A stretch of DNA of 64,000 bases from Gottfriedia luciferensis (GCF_001712755.1 NZ_MDKC01000001.1:372001-436000); one strand, 5' to 3'; shown: positions 55,238 to 64,000, numbered from the stretch's first letter. Made by a program: numbers and translations. Notes: generated from the sequence alone by a model not told the origin.

Positions 55238-55447
55238 TTGGTGAAAATTTGTTTGATTATTGGTGCAATTTTTATACTTATTTCTGGAATACTCATAGGT
55301 GCGTTTCAAGCTCCAGAACAACAAAGAGTTGTGAAAGATGATTTATTTAAGTTAGGGCACTTAAATAAAGATCAAATCTCCATATGGTCAGGCGTTTTTG
55401 GCATTTTTTTTATAAGTATTGGAGGACTAGTTTACTATATTAAATAA
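55238..55447 (+). CDS. Small two-helix membrane protein
   Basis: The 69-residue protein has helices at about 4-21 and 48-67 with a polar linker (QAPEQQRVVKDDLFKLGHLNKD). The TTG start follows GGAGAGTGG; a GTG three bases later is an alternative. Family unknown. Followed by a terminator at 55501-55527. Confidence 0.6.
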   Translation: MVKICLIIGAIFILISGILIGAFQAPEQQRVVKDDLFKLGHLNKDQISIWSGVFGIFFISIGGLVYYIK

Positions 55448-55500
55448 TTTTTTCTTACTTAATTCAACCATAATTCAAATAGTTTACTAGCTTTGAACGT

Positions 55501-55527
55501 AATCGACATTTTTGTCGATTTTTTTTA
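55501..55527 (+). terminator. Intrinsic terminator
   Basis: AATCGAC (55501-55507) pairs with GTCGATT (55514-55520), followed by a T-run. Confidence 0.85.
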
Positions 55528-55628
55528 TTGTGATTATTTCAAAGTAGGTCAATATGATTATTAGTAGGGGCATAAATTAAATGAAGTAGAAATTATATTT
55601 GTTGTGGCTATTATTAGGAGGTGCAAAA

Positions 55629-56039
55629 TTGAAGATCGTTTTTTTTAGAAATCTCAATAAAATTGAAACATATGCTGCAAATCGAAAACAAATAAGGTTG
55701 AATCTTCCTAGTAAAGAAGAGGCTAGTGTTATATTTGGCCTAACAAGAAAGTTTGAATTTGATAATCGTTGTGCAAGACCACCACAAATTAGCGGTACCG
55801 TTGTAGCTTCGGTTACTTGTAATAGAGACAAGGATATTCGAATTTATTTCTATCCAATCTCGCAAACTATTTATCCAGAGAAGGCAAAATCCCAATTTCA
55901 TAATGATGTATTACCTAAACTTAAGAAATGGATTGATCATCAAGTGTCAAAACCCGAGACTGCAGTTTTAGGGATTGAAGAATTTATAATTGAATGGAAT
56001 GGAAAAAGTCATCAATTCCACCAAATTAAATTTTTATAA
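55629..56039 (+). CDS. Hypothetical protein
   Basis: The ~136-residue soluble protein has no recognised family. Its sequence is mixed alpha/beta with motifs RKFEFDNRCARPPQISG and LGIEEFIIEWNGKSHQFH. I chose the TTG at 55629 because AGGAGG ends 7 bp before it. It is monocistronic with a terminator. Confidence 0.55.
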   Translation: MKIVFFRNLNKIETYAANRKQIRLNLPSKEEASVIFGLTRKFEFDNRCARPPQISGTVVASVTCNRDKDIRIYFYPISQTIYPEKAKSQFHNDVLPKLKKWIDHQVSKPETAVLGIEEFIIEWNGKSHQFHQIKFL

Positions 56040-56048
56040 AACAGTTTT

Positions 56049-56081
56049 TAAAGACGGTTAAGTTAAAATACCGTCTTTTTT
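56049..56081 (+). terminator. Intrinsic terminator
   Basis: AAAGACGG (56050-56057) pairs with CCGTCTTT (56071-56078), followed by T residues. Confidence 0.85.
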
Positions 56082-56225
56082 ATTTTATGTTATAAATAAC
56101 TCCTTAAAAACTTAAATAACATAATTAAATTAAGTTTTTTAAGTTTTGTTATAGAAATACTTAGATTAATTATATATAATAGCTTTAGAATTATATTTAG
56201 GAAATAGATAAAGGGGCTCTAAACG

Positions 56226-57014
56226 ATGTATCAAGAACAAAGATTAACTTTGATAATAAAGTATTTGGCTTCAAATAGTGAGATTACTTTAGAAGAAATA
56301 TGTACGATGCTTAGCGTTTCAAAGGATACAGCAAGGAGAGATCTTGTCAAACTAGAAGAACGCGGGGAAATTATTCGAATTAAAGGTGGAGCAACACTTC
56401 CAACTAGTAATCGAAATTTAACCGATTATAAAGAAAGAACTGCAACGGAAGGCAAAGAAAAAATTGCGCAAAGAGCAACATTACTTATACGGGAAACTAG
56501 TGACTTATTGATGGATACATCTTCAACTTGTGCACTCATGTCGAAATTTATGTCGAATAAACAAGTCAATGTGATTACAAATTCAATTGATATAGTTGAT
56601 TTATTAGGCGAGTATGAAGAAGTTCAAACCTTTATGCTACCAGGAAAATTTAATCGAAAAAATAGAAATTTAGTTGGACCTAGGACAATTGAAACACTTA
56701 ATGATTACAAAGTTGATCAGCTATTTCTTGGTGCTTGTGGAATTAGCACAGACGGAATAACTTCACCTGATGAAGAGGAAGCGTTTTTAAAGAAAAAAAT
56801 GATCAGTTGTGCAAAACAAGTAGTTCTATTGGCAGATCATACAAAGTTCGAAAAAGTTTTTCTGCACAAGGTATGTGATATGAAGGGGATCGACATCATT
56901 ATTACAGACAAAGATCCAGATGAAGAATTTAAAAGAAAAATAATCGAATTCAATATTCATTTAATTAGTTTAGAAGAAGAGGAAAGTGAGAGGGTTTCGG
57001 ATGAAAAAAATTAA
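56226..57014 (+). CDS. DeoR/GlpR family transcriptional regulator
   Basis: The 262-residue protein has the N-terminal DeoR helix-turn-helix (MYQEQRLTLIIKYLASNSEITLEEICTMLSVSKDTARRDLVKLEERGEIIRIKGGA) and a C-terminal sugar-phosphate sensor domain (NSIDIVDLL; LGACGISTDGI; LADHTKFEK). Its stop overlaps the start of an oxidoreductase gene by 14 bp, so it probably controls that operon in response to a sugar phosphate. Confidence 0.9.
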   Translation: MYQEQRLTLIIKYLASNSEITLEEICTMLSVSKDTARRDLVKLEERGEIIRIKGGATLPTSNRNLTDYKERTATEGKEKIAQRATLLIRETSDLLMDTSSTCALMSKFMSNKQVNVITNSIDIVDLLGEYEEVQTFMLPGKFNRKNRNLVGPRTIETLNDYKVDQLFLGACGISTDGITSPDEEEAFLKKKMISCAKQVVLLADHTKFEKVFLHKVCDMKGIDIIITDKDPDEEFKRKIIEFNIHLISLEEEESERVSDEKN

Positions 57015-58041
57015 GGTTGGTTTAGTTGGATATGGTTTTTCAGGAGCTACGTTCCATGCACCATTTATTAGCGTTCTAGATGAATTTGAATTAACTAAAG
57101 TTGTTAGTTCAAAAAAGGAAGATGTCCAAAGAGATTTAGGAGATGTTCATGTAGTAAGTAGTTTAGATGATGTATTAAAAGATAAATTGATTGATTTAGT
57201 TGTCATTACTACGCCAAGTGGAATGCATTATGAAATGGCAAAACAAAGCTTAGAATCTGGTAAACATGTCATATTAGAAAAACCGATGGTAGTGGAAACA
57301 TGGGAAGCAGAAGAGCTAATTAAGATAGCTGAAGAAAAGAATTTACTACTTAGCGTTTACCATAACAGAAGATGGGATAACGACTTTTTAACAGTTAAAA
57401 AGTTAATAAATGAAGGTGTATTAGGTGAAATCAATACATATCAAGTTCACTTTGACAGATATAGACCAGAAGTAAGAAATCGATGGAGAGAAAAGCAAGG
57501 TCCTGGTTCTGGCATGTTATACGATTTAGGTTCACATTTAATTGATCAAGCTTTAAGCCTTTTTGGACAACCTCAATTCATCTTTGCGGATGTATTTGCA
57601 CAAAGAGAAAATGCAGAGACAGATGATTATTTCCATATCATCCTAGGTTATGACAAACTACGTGTTATATTGCACTCTGGTTCCATCATTCCAAGTAACG
57701 GACCGCGTTTTCAAGTTCATGGAAACAAGGGTAGCTTTATAAAGTATGGTATAGATGGACAAGAAGCTGCACTAAAAGAAGGTAAAAAGCCTACTGAACA
57801 AAAATGGGGAACGGATGAACCACATTTCTATGGAAAGCTCTATACTGTTGACGGCAAAAAAGAAATGGAAGAAACGATTGAAACAATACCAGGTTCGTAT
57901 ACAACATATTACAGGAAAATTGCTGAAAGTATTTTAAATGGTTGCGATGCTCCCGTTACAGGTATAGAAGGCTTATGTGTTATTAAAATCATTGAAGCAG
58001 CACTTAAAAGTAGCGAAGAAAAGAAAGTAATCTATCTTTAA
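57001..58041 (+). CDS. Gfo/Idh/MocA family oxidoreductase
   Basis: The ~346-residue protein has the N-terminal Rossmann fold VGLVGYGFSGATFHAPFI, the family EKPMVVE (about residues 93-99) and a C-terminal domain with GSGMLYDLGSHLIDQALSLFG. It is an NAD(P)-dependent dehydrogenase of a sugar or cyclitol, resembling B. subtilis YdgJ/YvaA-type enzymes (scyllo-inositol dehydrogenase group). I chose the ATG at 57001 behind GAGAGGG. Coupled to the DeoR regulator and a UPF0303 protein. Confidence 0.88.
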   Translation: MKKIKVGLVGYGFSGATFHAPFISVLDEFELTKVVSSKKEDVQRDLGDVHVVSSLDDVLKDKLIDLVVITTPSGMHYEMAKQSLESGKHVILEKPMVVETWEAEELIKIAEEKNLLLSVYHNRRWDNDFLTVKKLINEGVLGEINTYQVHFDRYRPEVRNRWREKQGPGSGMLYDLGSHLIDQALSLFGQPQFIFADVFAQRENAETDDYFHIILGYDKLRVILHSGSIIPSNGPRFQVHGNKGSFIKYGIDGQEAALKEGKKPTEQKWGTDEPHFYGKLYTVDGKKEMEETIETIPGSYTTYYRKIAESILNGCDAPVTGIEGLCVIKIIEAALKSSEEKKVIYL

Positions 58042-58053
58042 TTTGGGGGTCGT

Positions 58054-58536
58054 ATGGAAGAGATAACTATTCAACAAAAACTTGAAGTGGTAAAAAAACA
58101 AGAAGAGAATCTAATCTTTAAAAGTTTTTCAAACAAAAATGCTTTAGAAATTGGTTTGTTACTGATTGAAGCAGCTAAAGAGTTTGATAAACCAGTTGCT
58201 ATAAATATTTTGAAAAATGGTCAAAGCGTTTTTCATTATGCAATGGATCATACATCACCAGATCAAGATTTATGGATCAAGCGAAAAGCTAATATTGTTC
58301 TCCGTCATCATTGCAGCTCTTATTATATGAGACTTTACAATGAGATGAAAAATAGATCATATAATGAATTTTACTCGGCCAGTCCGTCTGAGTTTGCTGC
58401 ACATGGAGGGGCATTTCCTATTAAAATTGAAGGATCTGGCGTAATTGGTGTCATTACGGTTTCAGGCTTAGCTCAAGAGGATGATCATAATTTGATAGTT
58501 GAGGCATTAGCCAAATTCCTGAATAAAAGGATTTAA
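58054..58536 (+). CDS. UPF0303 / HbpS-like heme-degrading-domain protein
   Basis: The 160-residue protein matches the UPF0303 (YBR137W-like, HbpS/GlcG fold) family: QDLWIKRKANIVLRHHCSSYYM, FAAHGGAFPIKIEGSGVIGVITVSGLAQEDDH. Annotated heme-binding functions come from distant relatives and are unproven here. It starts 12 bp after the oxidoreductase, last gene of the DeoR operon. Confidence 0.85.
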   Translation: MEEITIQQKLEVVKKQEENLIFKSFSNKNALEIGLLLIEAAKEFDKPVAINILKNGQSVFHYAMDHTSPDQDLWIKRKANIVLRHHCSSYYMRLYNEMKNRSYNEFYSASPSEFAAHGGAFPIKIEGSGVIGVITVSGLAQEDDHNLIVEALAKFLNKRI

Positions 58537-58735
58537 TTTTAAAGATTAGTTAAAAAATAATGTATTAAGTGATTTACTTTAACGGTTGTAAAATTAACTG
58601 AGGGCAAATTAGTTTTAATGGTATTATCGGACATAATTTGCCAAATCAATGGTAAGTTAATTCAATTTCAGAAGGAAAAAGGTAGATAGAAAGGGAATTA
58701 TTTCATAGATCAGATTAAATAAAGGATAAAAGGCT

Positions 58736-59107
58736 ATGAGTAAATCATTTATTGAACAAGTACATTATATAAGAATTCCTGTAAAGGATTTAAAACTGTC
58801 TGCTAGGTGGTATAGAGATGTATTAGGGCTGCAGTTAGTAAACAATAATGAGGAACTTGCGATTTTAAAAGTAAATGAAGGACCTTTCTTACTTATCTTA
58901 GTTCCTACTGAAGATGAAACATTTGTACATTTTACAATTGATAATGAACAAGCATTTAGCATTGGCTTTACAAGTCGAGAATTATCTAAATTTCATCAAC
59001 ACTTAATTGATCATCAAGTTAAGGTAGAGGAAATAAAAGAAGATAACGGTCATGCCTTTTTCCACTTTTATGACCCAAATGGTAATAAACTTCAAGTACA
59101 CTGGTAA
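58736..59107 (+). CDS. VOC family (glyoxalase/bleomycin resistance-like) protein
   Basis: The 123-residue single VOC domain has VHYIRIPVKDLKLSARWYRDVLGL at the N-terminus and HFYDPNGNKLQVHW at the C-terminus. It could be a lyase, isomerase or binding protein; the substrate is unknown. Monocistronic. Confidence 0.85.
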   Translation: MSKSFIEQVHYIRIPVKDLKLSARWYRDVLGLQLVNNNEELAILKVNEGPFLLILVPTEDETFVHFTIDNEQAFSIGFTSRELSKFHQHLIDHQVKVEEIKEDNGHAFFHFYDPNGNKLQVHW

Positions 59108-59486
59108 GATTATATAAATTAATTAGCTTATTTCATTATCGAGTGTTTTACTGAAAAAGAAAGGGGAACGTCAAAATCAGACGTTTCCATATTTTTTGCC
59201 TGAAAAACCCTATTTAAAAAAGCCAACATCAAAGGAGTCGAAATTTCGGCTTCTTTTTTAAATGAGTCATGAACAACACTAATTGATATAGTTTAAGTTC
59301 ATAGAATAAAGGGATTCAATACCATCACATCGAATATTAAAAAGCTATTCGTGCGAACAAGCCGTTACGAGAATCCTATAACAAACGAAGATATTCGTCT
59401 ATCAAGTTTATTAGAATCTTTACTTTCTTAATTGTTTGATCGACAATTTAATTATGAAAAAAATCAATACATAAGGTGGGTCAGAA
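59108..59486. other. Intergenic region, 379 bp
   Basis: Contains two terminator-like hairpins: GGAACGTC / GACGTTTCC at about 59164-59187, and AGTCGAAATTTCGGCT with a T-run at 59236-59258. A 40-codon open frame without start signal (59309-59431, ending LSSLLESLLS) looks like the C-terminal remnant of a lost gene. Confidence 0.55.
59309..59431 (+). pseudogene. Possible gene remnant
   Basis: The frame encodes LFVRTSRYENPITNED and then IRLSSLLESLLS before a TAA. The composition is protein-like but there is no start or ribosome binding site. Family not recognised. Confidence 0.25.
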
Positions 59487-59987
59487 GTGAAAATTAGAGA
59501 AATCAAACTAGAGGATGCGGAAAATTTTGCAAAAATAATTTCTGAAGTTGAAAGCCAGGCAGATTTCATGCTTTATGGAGCAGGAGAAAGGAATCTAACA
59601 ACTGATAAACAACGTAAACAGTTAGAAGTAATTGAAAAATCCTCAAATTCAACTATATTTGTTGCGGAAGAAACTTCTGGCAAGTTAGTCGGCTATGCTT
59701 TTGCAATTGGGAGTACTGCAAAAAGGAAAAAACATTCCGTCTATCTTGTCATTGGAATTTTAAAGGAATTTTCAGGTAAGGGAATTGGGACAAAATTATT
59801 TCAAGCAATAGAAGAATGGGCTATTAATCATAGTATATTCAGATTAGAATTAACTGTTGTAAAACAGAATGAAGCAGCAGTTGGTTTATATAAAAAGATG
59901 GGTTATCAAATCGAAGGAACAAAAATAAATTCCTTACTAATAGATGGTAAAAGCTTTGATGAATATTATATGGCTAAGATATTATAA
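59487..59987 (+). CDS. GNAT family N-acetyltransferase
   Basis: The 166-residue protein has the GNAT fold with the acetyl-CoA loop KEFSGKGIGTKLF near residue 93 and the C-terminal LTVVKQNEAAVGLYKKMGYQIEG. It is probably a small-molecule or protein acetyltransferase; substrate unknown. The start is a GTG behind AAGGTGGG. Confidence 0.9.
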   Translation: MKIREIKLEDAENFAKIISEVESQADFMLYGAGERNLTTDKQRKQLEVIEKSSNSTIFVAEETSGKLVGYAFAIGSTAKRKKHSVYLVIGILKEFSGKGIGTKLFQAIEEWAINHSIFRLELTVVKQNEAAVGLYKKMGYQIEGTKINSLLIDGKSFDEYYMAKIL

Positions 59988-60193
59988 TGACTAATGGTTT
60001 TGCTGGAGTGAATTTCAATGATTATTAGAAAAAACAGTAAAGATCTATTCATAATTTTAAGTTAGAGTTAAGTTGAAAAATTTTAAAGAATAGGTGAATT
60101 TTTTTCAAAAAATTACCATTTTCATTTTCCTTTCATAATTGTATGGGATTATAAATTGTATTTAAATTACATATGAAAGGGAATGATATTTTA

Positions 60194-61057
60194 ATGTCAA
60201 ATGCAAAAAAAGTTTTAAAGTCGTCAGTTAGTAAAATTCCACAGTTGACCTTTTTGTTTTGGATTATGAAGATTGCAGCGACAACACTAGGAGAAACAGG
60301 GAGTGATTTAGTTACTGTACCTGGAACAGAGGATAATTATTTAACTCCATTTCTGTTTTTCGTGGGAGTATTTGCTGTCTTTTTAATCATTCAATTATTT
60401 GTTAAGAGATATGTACCATCTGTCTATTGGACTGTTATTCTATCAACTAGTCTTGCGGGAACAGCATTTTCTGATTATATGGATCGCTCATTAGGGCTAG
60501 GTTATATGAAAGGCTCACTCATACTAATAAGTTTGCTAGCTATCATTTTTATCTTTTGGTATTTTACAGAGCCAACTTTAAATGTGAAAAAAATTGAAAC
60601 AAAACGAGTTGAAGTTTTATATTGGATTGCTATTCTTGTATCTAATACATTAGGGACTGCAGCAGGTGATTTTTTATCGCATAAAGCTGATGGAGTAAGT
60701 ACGTTAGCAGGTGGTGGTAACTATCTAGAACAAGGATTAGGACTAACTATAGCCGAGGGGGCTATGCTAACAGGTGGCTTAATTTTATTAATTCTTTTAG
60801 CATATAAGTTTACAAATTTAAATAGAGTATTTTTATTTTGGATAGCGTTCGTGTTGACACGACCGTTTGGAGCAACATTCGGAGATTTCCTAATTAAACC
60901 TCAAGAAAAAGGCGGATTAGGGTTAGAGAACGGAACACAAATCGCATCTGCAATTTTATTGGGTGTTCTTATAGTTTGTATAATCATCCAGTTTGTAACA
61001 AATAAAACACAATTAAACACATCGAAAATGAATGAATCTGATATTCAAGTAAGTTAA
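60194..61057 (+). CDS. DUF347-repeat membrane protein (COG4705)
   Basis: The ~287-residue protein has about eight membrane helices and four copies of a short repeat containing a Gly-Asp or Ser-Asp pair (TTLGETGSDL, TSLAGTAFSDY, NTLGTAAGDF, RPFGATFGDF), typical of the DUF347 family. The function is not established. I chose the ATG at 60194 because AAAGGGAATGA lies just upstream; the ATG at 60173 has none. Confidence 0.85.
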   Translation: MSNAKKVLKSSVSKIPQLTFLFWIMKIAATTLGETGSDLVTVPGTEDNYLTPFLFFVGVFAVFLIIQLFVKRYVPSVYWTVILSTSLAGTAFSDYMDRSLGLGYMKGSLILISLLAIIFIFWYFTEPTLNVKKIETKRVEVLYWIAILVSNTLGTAAGDFLSHKADGVSTLAGGGNYLEQGLGLTIAEGAMLTGGLILLILLAYKFTNLNRVFLFWIAFVLTRPFGATFGDFLIKPQEKGGLGLENGTQIASAILLGVLIVCIIIQFVTNKTQLNTSKMNESDIQVS

Positions 61058-61080
61058 TTTCTTTTAAAGTTTAGATAATA

Positions 61081-61122
61081 GGAGAGTGAGAGGTAAGTAG
61101 ATAACGAACCCCTCACTCTCCT
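61081..61122 (+). terminator. Intrinsic terminator
   Basis: GGAGAGTGAG pairs with CTCACTCTCC around a ~20-nt loop, after the DUF347 gene. Confidence 0.7.
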
Positions 61123-61139
61123 TATTATTATTTTAGAAG

Positions 61140-61162
61140 AAAAAAGCTGCCAAAGCAGCTTG
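61140..61162 (-). terminator. Intrinsic terminator of the glycosyltransferase/deacetylase operon
   Basis: AAGCTGC-CAAA-GCAGCTT forms a 7-bp stem; on the minus strand it is followed by a T-run, just after the deacetylase stop. Confidence 0.85.
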
Positions 61163-61179
61163 AATTAATATTTATAATG

Positions 61180-62034
61180 TTATTTAATCTCTTTTAAATC
61201 TAGCCATTCAGAATATGTCAAAATGTTTAGTTCATCTTTTTTACTTACGACATAATTAACAATCGTTTTAAACTTTTCTGGATCAAAATTCATTTGAGCT
61301 TTATCAGCTTTTTTTTCAAATCGATGATTCGTAAATACAATTGATTGTTTCGTCTTAATTGCTAAGTCAATTTGATCTTTAACCCATGAAATGTCGGTAC
61401 TAGGAAGTAAATTAATCGTACGGACTTCATATTTTTTGATATTGTTTGTTTGTATTCCATCCTTAATGGTACGAGCACTTCGATAATGTTCTTCCTGCAA
61501 AGTTTTCAAGGTATCTTGATTAAAAGACCCATATGGATAAACTGCGATATTACTTGCTCTTGTAAAACAGTGTTGATCAAGCCATTTACGTGCATCGTTT
61601 AATTCACTTTTTTGTTCTTGTTTTTTTAAACTTGCTAAATGTCGATGTGTATTAGTATGATTCATTAAATCCCAACCAGAACGATATAAAGTATTTAATT
61701 GACTTAATGACATGTATCCTTCAGTACCTATTTTCGAAGGAATGACAGCAATACTTCCTTTTACATCATTATCCTTTAGGATTTTAAAACCTTTCGTAAA
61801 TTGCGTTTCCCATCCATCATCCATTGTAAAAATAATGTTAGCTTTATTTTTGTTTTTTTGAATTTCTTGTGGTGTTTGAACTTTACTTTGCAAATTTTTA
61901 CAATTAGTAGTTTGCACCAAATTATTTTGTGGTTTAGATTCTGACAAATAAGATGCACTACTTTTCATAAACGGATATGCTATCAAAAATGATGAAATTA
62001 GAACAGCATATACGATAACAAGTTTTTTATCCAA
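61180..62034 (-). CDS. Polysaccharide deacetylase (PgaB/IcaB-like)
   Basis: The 284-residue protein has an N-terminal membrane anchor (about 4-24) and a NodB domain with IIFTMDDGWETQF (catalytic Asp pair) and MNHTNTHRH (metal histidines). It would de-N-acetylate a surface polysaccharide outside the membrane. It overlaps the upstream glycosyltransferase by 8 bp, the pairing seen in poly-N-acetylglucosamine systems. Confidence 0.85.
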   Translation of the reverse strand: MDKKLVIVYAVLISSFLIAYPFMKSSASYLSESKPQNNLVQTTNCKNLQSKVQTPQEIQKNKNKANIIFTMDDGWETQFTKGFKILKDNDVKGSIAVIPSKIGTEGYMSLSQLNTLYRSGWDLMNHTNTHRHLASLKKQEQKSELNDARKWLDQHCFTRASNIAVYPYGSFNQDTLKTLQEEHYRSARTIKDGIQTNNIKKYEVRTINLLPSTDISWVKDQIDLAIKTKQSIVFTNHRFEKKADKAQMNFDPEKFKTIVNYVVSKKDELNILTYSEWLDLKEIK

Positions 62035-63397
62035 CGTTCTTCATTCCTTTATCCTTTTCTAACTCATAAATTCTTCCGGATCGTGAAACTTTGTTCCAAT
62101 CATTACGGTTTATAAAATAGGAAATAGTGCCAAATAGCACAAAAAACAATGTTACAAAACGATAGACAAATAAGTCTAAAATAATTGTAACCGTCAATCT
62201 GATCTTTTCTTTGCCTTTAAATTTAACGCCATAATAATTAGCCAAATACATAGCAAATAGACTATAAATAAAATTTAAAGATACAACTCCAAGCAGATAG
62301 AATAATAGTAGATTTTGAGCATTTCCTATATTTGTAAACAACATATAACCAAAATTAAAAAGCGTAAAATAGATAGCAACTGTACCTAATATAAAAGAAT
62401 CGATTAGCATAAAGAAAGAAACGGTGCGAAATAAAAAGGTCTTTATAAGCATCGGAAAATAATAAATGACACAATCAATAAATGCCTTTTGCCAACGAAT
62501 TCTCTGTTTAAATAAATCCTTCCACGTTTCTGGACACTCTGTATAGCATACAGCATTGGGTACAAAAACCATTCTCTTACCAGGATTTTTTAAAATGTAT
62601 TGTTGGAATTTTAATGTAATGTCGATATCTTCACCTAAAGTCTTTCTATATCCACCAACTTTAAATAAAATCTTTCTATTAAAAACCCCGAATGCCCCGG
62701 AAATAACGGATAGTGCATCGAATTTCGCAAGTGAAACTCGATTAATATAGAATCCTTTTATGAACTCAAAAATTTGAAATCGAATGACATGATTAACCGA
62801 TAAAGTACGCTCGATATTTTTTTCATTAAATTGGACACCTTGAAGGGGGTGCACCATTCCTCCTGCTGCTAATACATCTGGATCTTGGAAAACTTCATTC
62901 AAAACATGCAATGCGTCGTTTGCAAGAATACTATCTGCATCTAAAGTTACGACTAATTCATTTTTTGAATATTCGATTCCAGCGTTTAAAGCGTCATGTT
63001 TTCCACCATTTACTTTGTCAATTACGTAGACATTAGGGTAAATAGTCGATTTATAAAAGTTATTGATTTTATTACTCTTTAACTGATTTGATATTTTTCG
63101 CTCTTCTGGTGAAAGACGAAGAAGTTTATGCAAAATTTTCATGGTTTCATCTTGTGATCCATCGTTAATATAAATAACTTCTTTTGCTGAGTAATCTAAT
63201 CTATTAATACCTTTTATAGCTGTTTCAATAATGCTTTCTTCGTTAAAACATGGTATGAGTATGCTAATGCTTTTATTAGATCGTACAATGTTTTGTTTTC
63301 GTTTCTTACGATTATAAAAGATTGGAAGTGCATTAATCATATGTAATATTGGGAAGAAGGTACATAAGAAAAGGGTGAGTATTGTAACAAATTGCAT
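62027..63397 (-). CDS. Family 2 membrane glycosyltransferase (PgaC/IcaA-like)
   Basis: The 456-residue protein has an N-terminal helix, a GT2 domain (ISILIPCFNEESIIETAI; VTLDADSIL with the DxD motif; GEDIDITL; QRIRWQKAF as QxxRW) and four C-terminal helices. Processive synthases of this type make and export N-acetylglucosamine or hyaluronan-like polymers. With the deacetylase it forms a minimal PNAG-like biofilm operon; PgaA/PgaD or IcaD equivalents are not seen. Confidence 0.85.
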   Translation of the reverse strand: MQFVTILTLFLCTFFPILHMINALPIFYNRKKRKQNIVRSNKSISILIPCFNEESIIETAIKGINRLDYSAKEVIYINDGSQDETMKILHKLLRLSPEERKISNQLKSNKINNFYKSTIYPNVYVIDKVNGGKHDALNAGIEYSKNELVVTLDADSILANDALHVLNEVFQDPDVLAAGGMVHPLQGVQFNEKNIERTLSVNHVIRFQIFEFIKGFYINRVSLAKFDALSVISGAFGVFNRKILFKVGGYRKTLGEDIDITLKFQQYILKNPGKRMVFVPNAVCYTECPETWKDLFKQRIRWQKAFIDCVIYYFPMLIKTFLFRTVSFFMLIDSFILGTVAIYFTLFNFGYMLFTNIGNAQNLLLFYLLGVVSLNFIYSLFAMYLANYYGVKFKGKEKIRLTVTIILDLFVYRFVTLFFVLFGTISYFINRNDWNKVSRSGRIYELEKDKGMKNVG

Positions 63398-63900
63398 AAT
63401 TAAATCTCCTTAAAACTTGTATTGTTATGAAAGATAATAATCAATTAGACATAACAAAATTAGATTTCTACTTCGATTATTTTAACGAGATTTTGGTTTA
63501 TTTAATATGTTATTTTTTGAACAATTTATTTCAAAATGAATACTAACAATACAAATATTAAAATGTTTTATATATGAGAGGAAATTTCACATACCGTATT
63601 AAGTTTAGAATTAAATTAAGATACTTGAATTGATAGAAAAAGAAGGGGGGTATTGCTTAAAATTGCACTAATCTCTAAATGGGGGATTATTATTATGAAG
63701 GTGACATCGTTTTTAAAATGTATTTCCTTGTAGTGTATGACAAAAAACATCTATCATCTAGAAAATTGGTTATATGTATCAATGGATTAAAGAGAATTAA
63801 AACCAATACAAGAAATTAATTAAGATAATAAACAAAACAGCCGAAAACCTAAATTTGATTCAGCTGTTTTGTTATACGTTATTTTAAATGAATATAAGTA
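63398..63900. other. Intergenic region, 503 bp
   Basis: Divergent leader of the glycosyltransferase operon. A 12-codon ORF (63695-63733, MKVTSFLKCISL) follows GGGGGATT. A stem AAAACAGC / GCTGTTTT (63834-63872) is a probable bidirectional terminator before the end-of-window gene. Confidence 0.4.
63834..63874 (-). terminator. Probable intrinsic terminator
   Basis: AAAACAGC and GCTGTTTT pair across a loop, 27 bp beyond the stop of the minus-strand gene at the window end. Confidence 0.65.
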
Positions 63901-64000
63901 TTATCTAACAAATAATCCTACAATTGTTCCTGTTAAAACTGAACCTAGCGTAGCAACTAATAATACTTTTAATCCAAATTTTGCAAAAAGCTCCGATTGT
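63901..64000 (-). CDS. C-terminal fragment of a membrane protein (cut by the window end)
   Basis: Minus-strand reading gives FAKFGLKVLLVATLGSVLTG and then TIVGLFVR before the stop at 63901-63903: a hydrophobic, Gly-rich C-terminal helix. The family cannot be assigned from 32 residues. Confidence 0.6.
   Translation of the reverse strand, partial: QSELFAKFGLKVLLVATLGSVLTGTIVGLFVR

Noticed and set aside
63695-63733. 12-codon ORF as a signalling peptide gene
   Set aside because: It has a ribosome binding site-like GGGGGATT, but there is no receptor gene nearby and such short ORFs are expected by chance; noted only in the intergenic entry.

Overview
The window looks like the chromosome of a low-GC Bacillaceae species. 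It is strongly AT-rich, has Bacillus-type ribosome binding sites with frequent TTG and GTG starts, many short intrinsic terminators, and Bacillus-type genes such as a YhcX-like GNAT/nitrilase fusion, gndA, zwf, a CstR-like sensor and a mutAB/meaB/mce operon. I cannot name the species. I recognise no rRNA, tRNA, phage, CRISPR array or complete transposase gene.

Layout. 0-1.5 kb: a 6-phosphogluconolactonase-like propeller and a HesB-like protein. 1.7-3.3 kb (minus): a three-gene RNA-repair cassette (polynucleotide kinase, HD phosphoesterase, RNA ligase). 3.6-9.7 kb: small membrane and hypothetical proteins, pssA, a 23-codon micro-gene, and a TetR regulator divergent from a methyltransferase with three operator-like palindromes between them. 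9.8-15.6 kb: nitroreductase, YhcX-like fusion, MarR, SDR, AbrB-like membrane protein. 15.8-18.8 kb: convergent gndA and zwf. 19.4-24.8 kb: a glutamate/dicarboxylate symporter, acyl-CoA synthetase, signal peptidase I, and a CstR-rhodanese-rhodanese persulfide operon. 25.1-27.6 kb: a dimethylamine-monooxygenase/HODM-like operon. 27.9-35.2 kb: the propionyl-CoA to succinyl-CoA operon (mutA, mutB, meaB, mce, carboxylase beta). 36-37.2 kb: metallo-hydrolase and tyrosine phosphatase. 37.3-41.3 kb: regulators and a decaying locus in which one deletion appears to have removed the 5' ends of two divergent genes. 41.5-43.2 kb: MFS transporter and a DUF1801 protein. 43.4-49.2 kb: nitrite reduction, siroheme synthesis and nitrite transport (nirB, nirD, SUMT/HemD fusion, chelatase, FNT channel). 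49.3-53 kb: Nudix, small proteins, a diphthine-ammonia-ligase-like protein, a secreted protein and a frameshifted histidine phosphatase. 53.3-54.4 kb: rtcB. 55-61 kb: small membrane proteins, a DeoR/Gfo-Idh-MocA/UPF0303 operon, VOC, GNAT and DUF347-repeat proteins. 61.2-63.4 kb (minus): a PgaC/PgaB-like glycosyltransferase and deacetylase pair. The window ends inside a membrane protein gene.

Most notable. (1) Two copies of a ~515-bp non-coding element (35285-35802 and, inverted, 54410-54922) each sit immediately after the stem of an intrinsic terminator, and each is flanked by a direct duplication of that locus's own terminator hairpin (32 bp and 22 bp). This is what insertion by staggered cutting at the base of an extruded hairpin would leave. 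A shrunken third copy lies at about 39146-39252. (2) The pnk-HD-ligase cassette looks like a split version of the HD-Pnk end-healing enzyme placed next to a sealing ligase, in the same window as RtcB, which uses a different chemistry. (3) A 52-bp tandem intergenic repeat family occurs at three loci. (4) The N-demethylase operon lacks a folate-dependent formaldehyde-accepting subunit.
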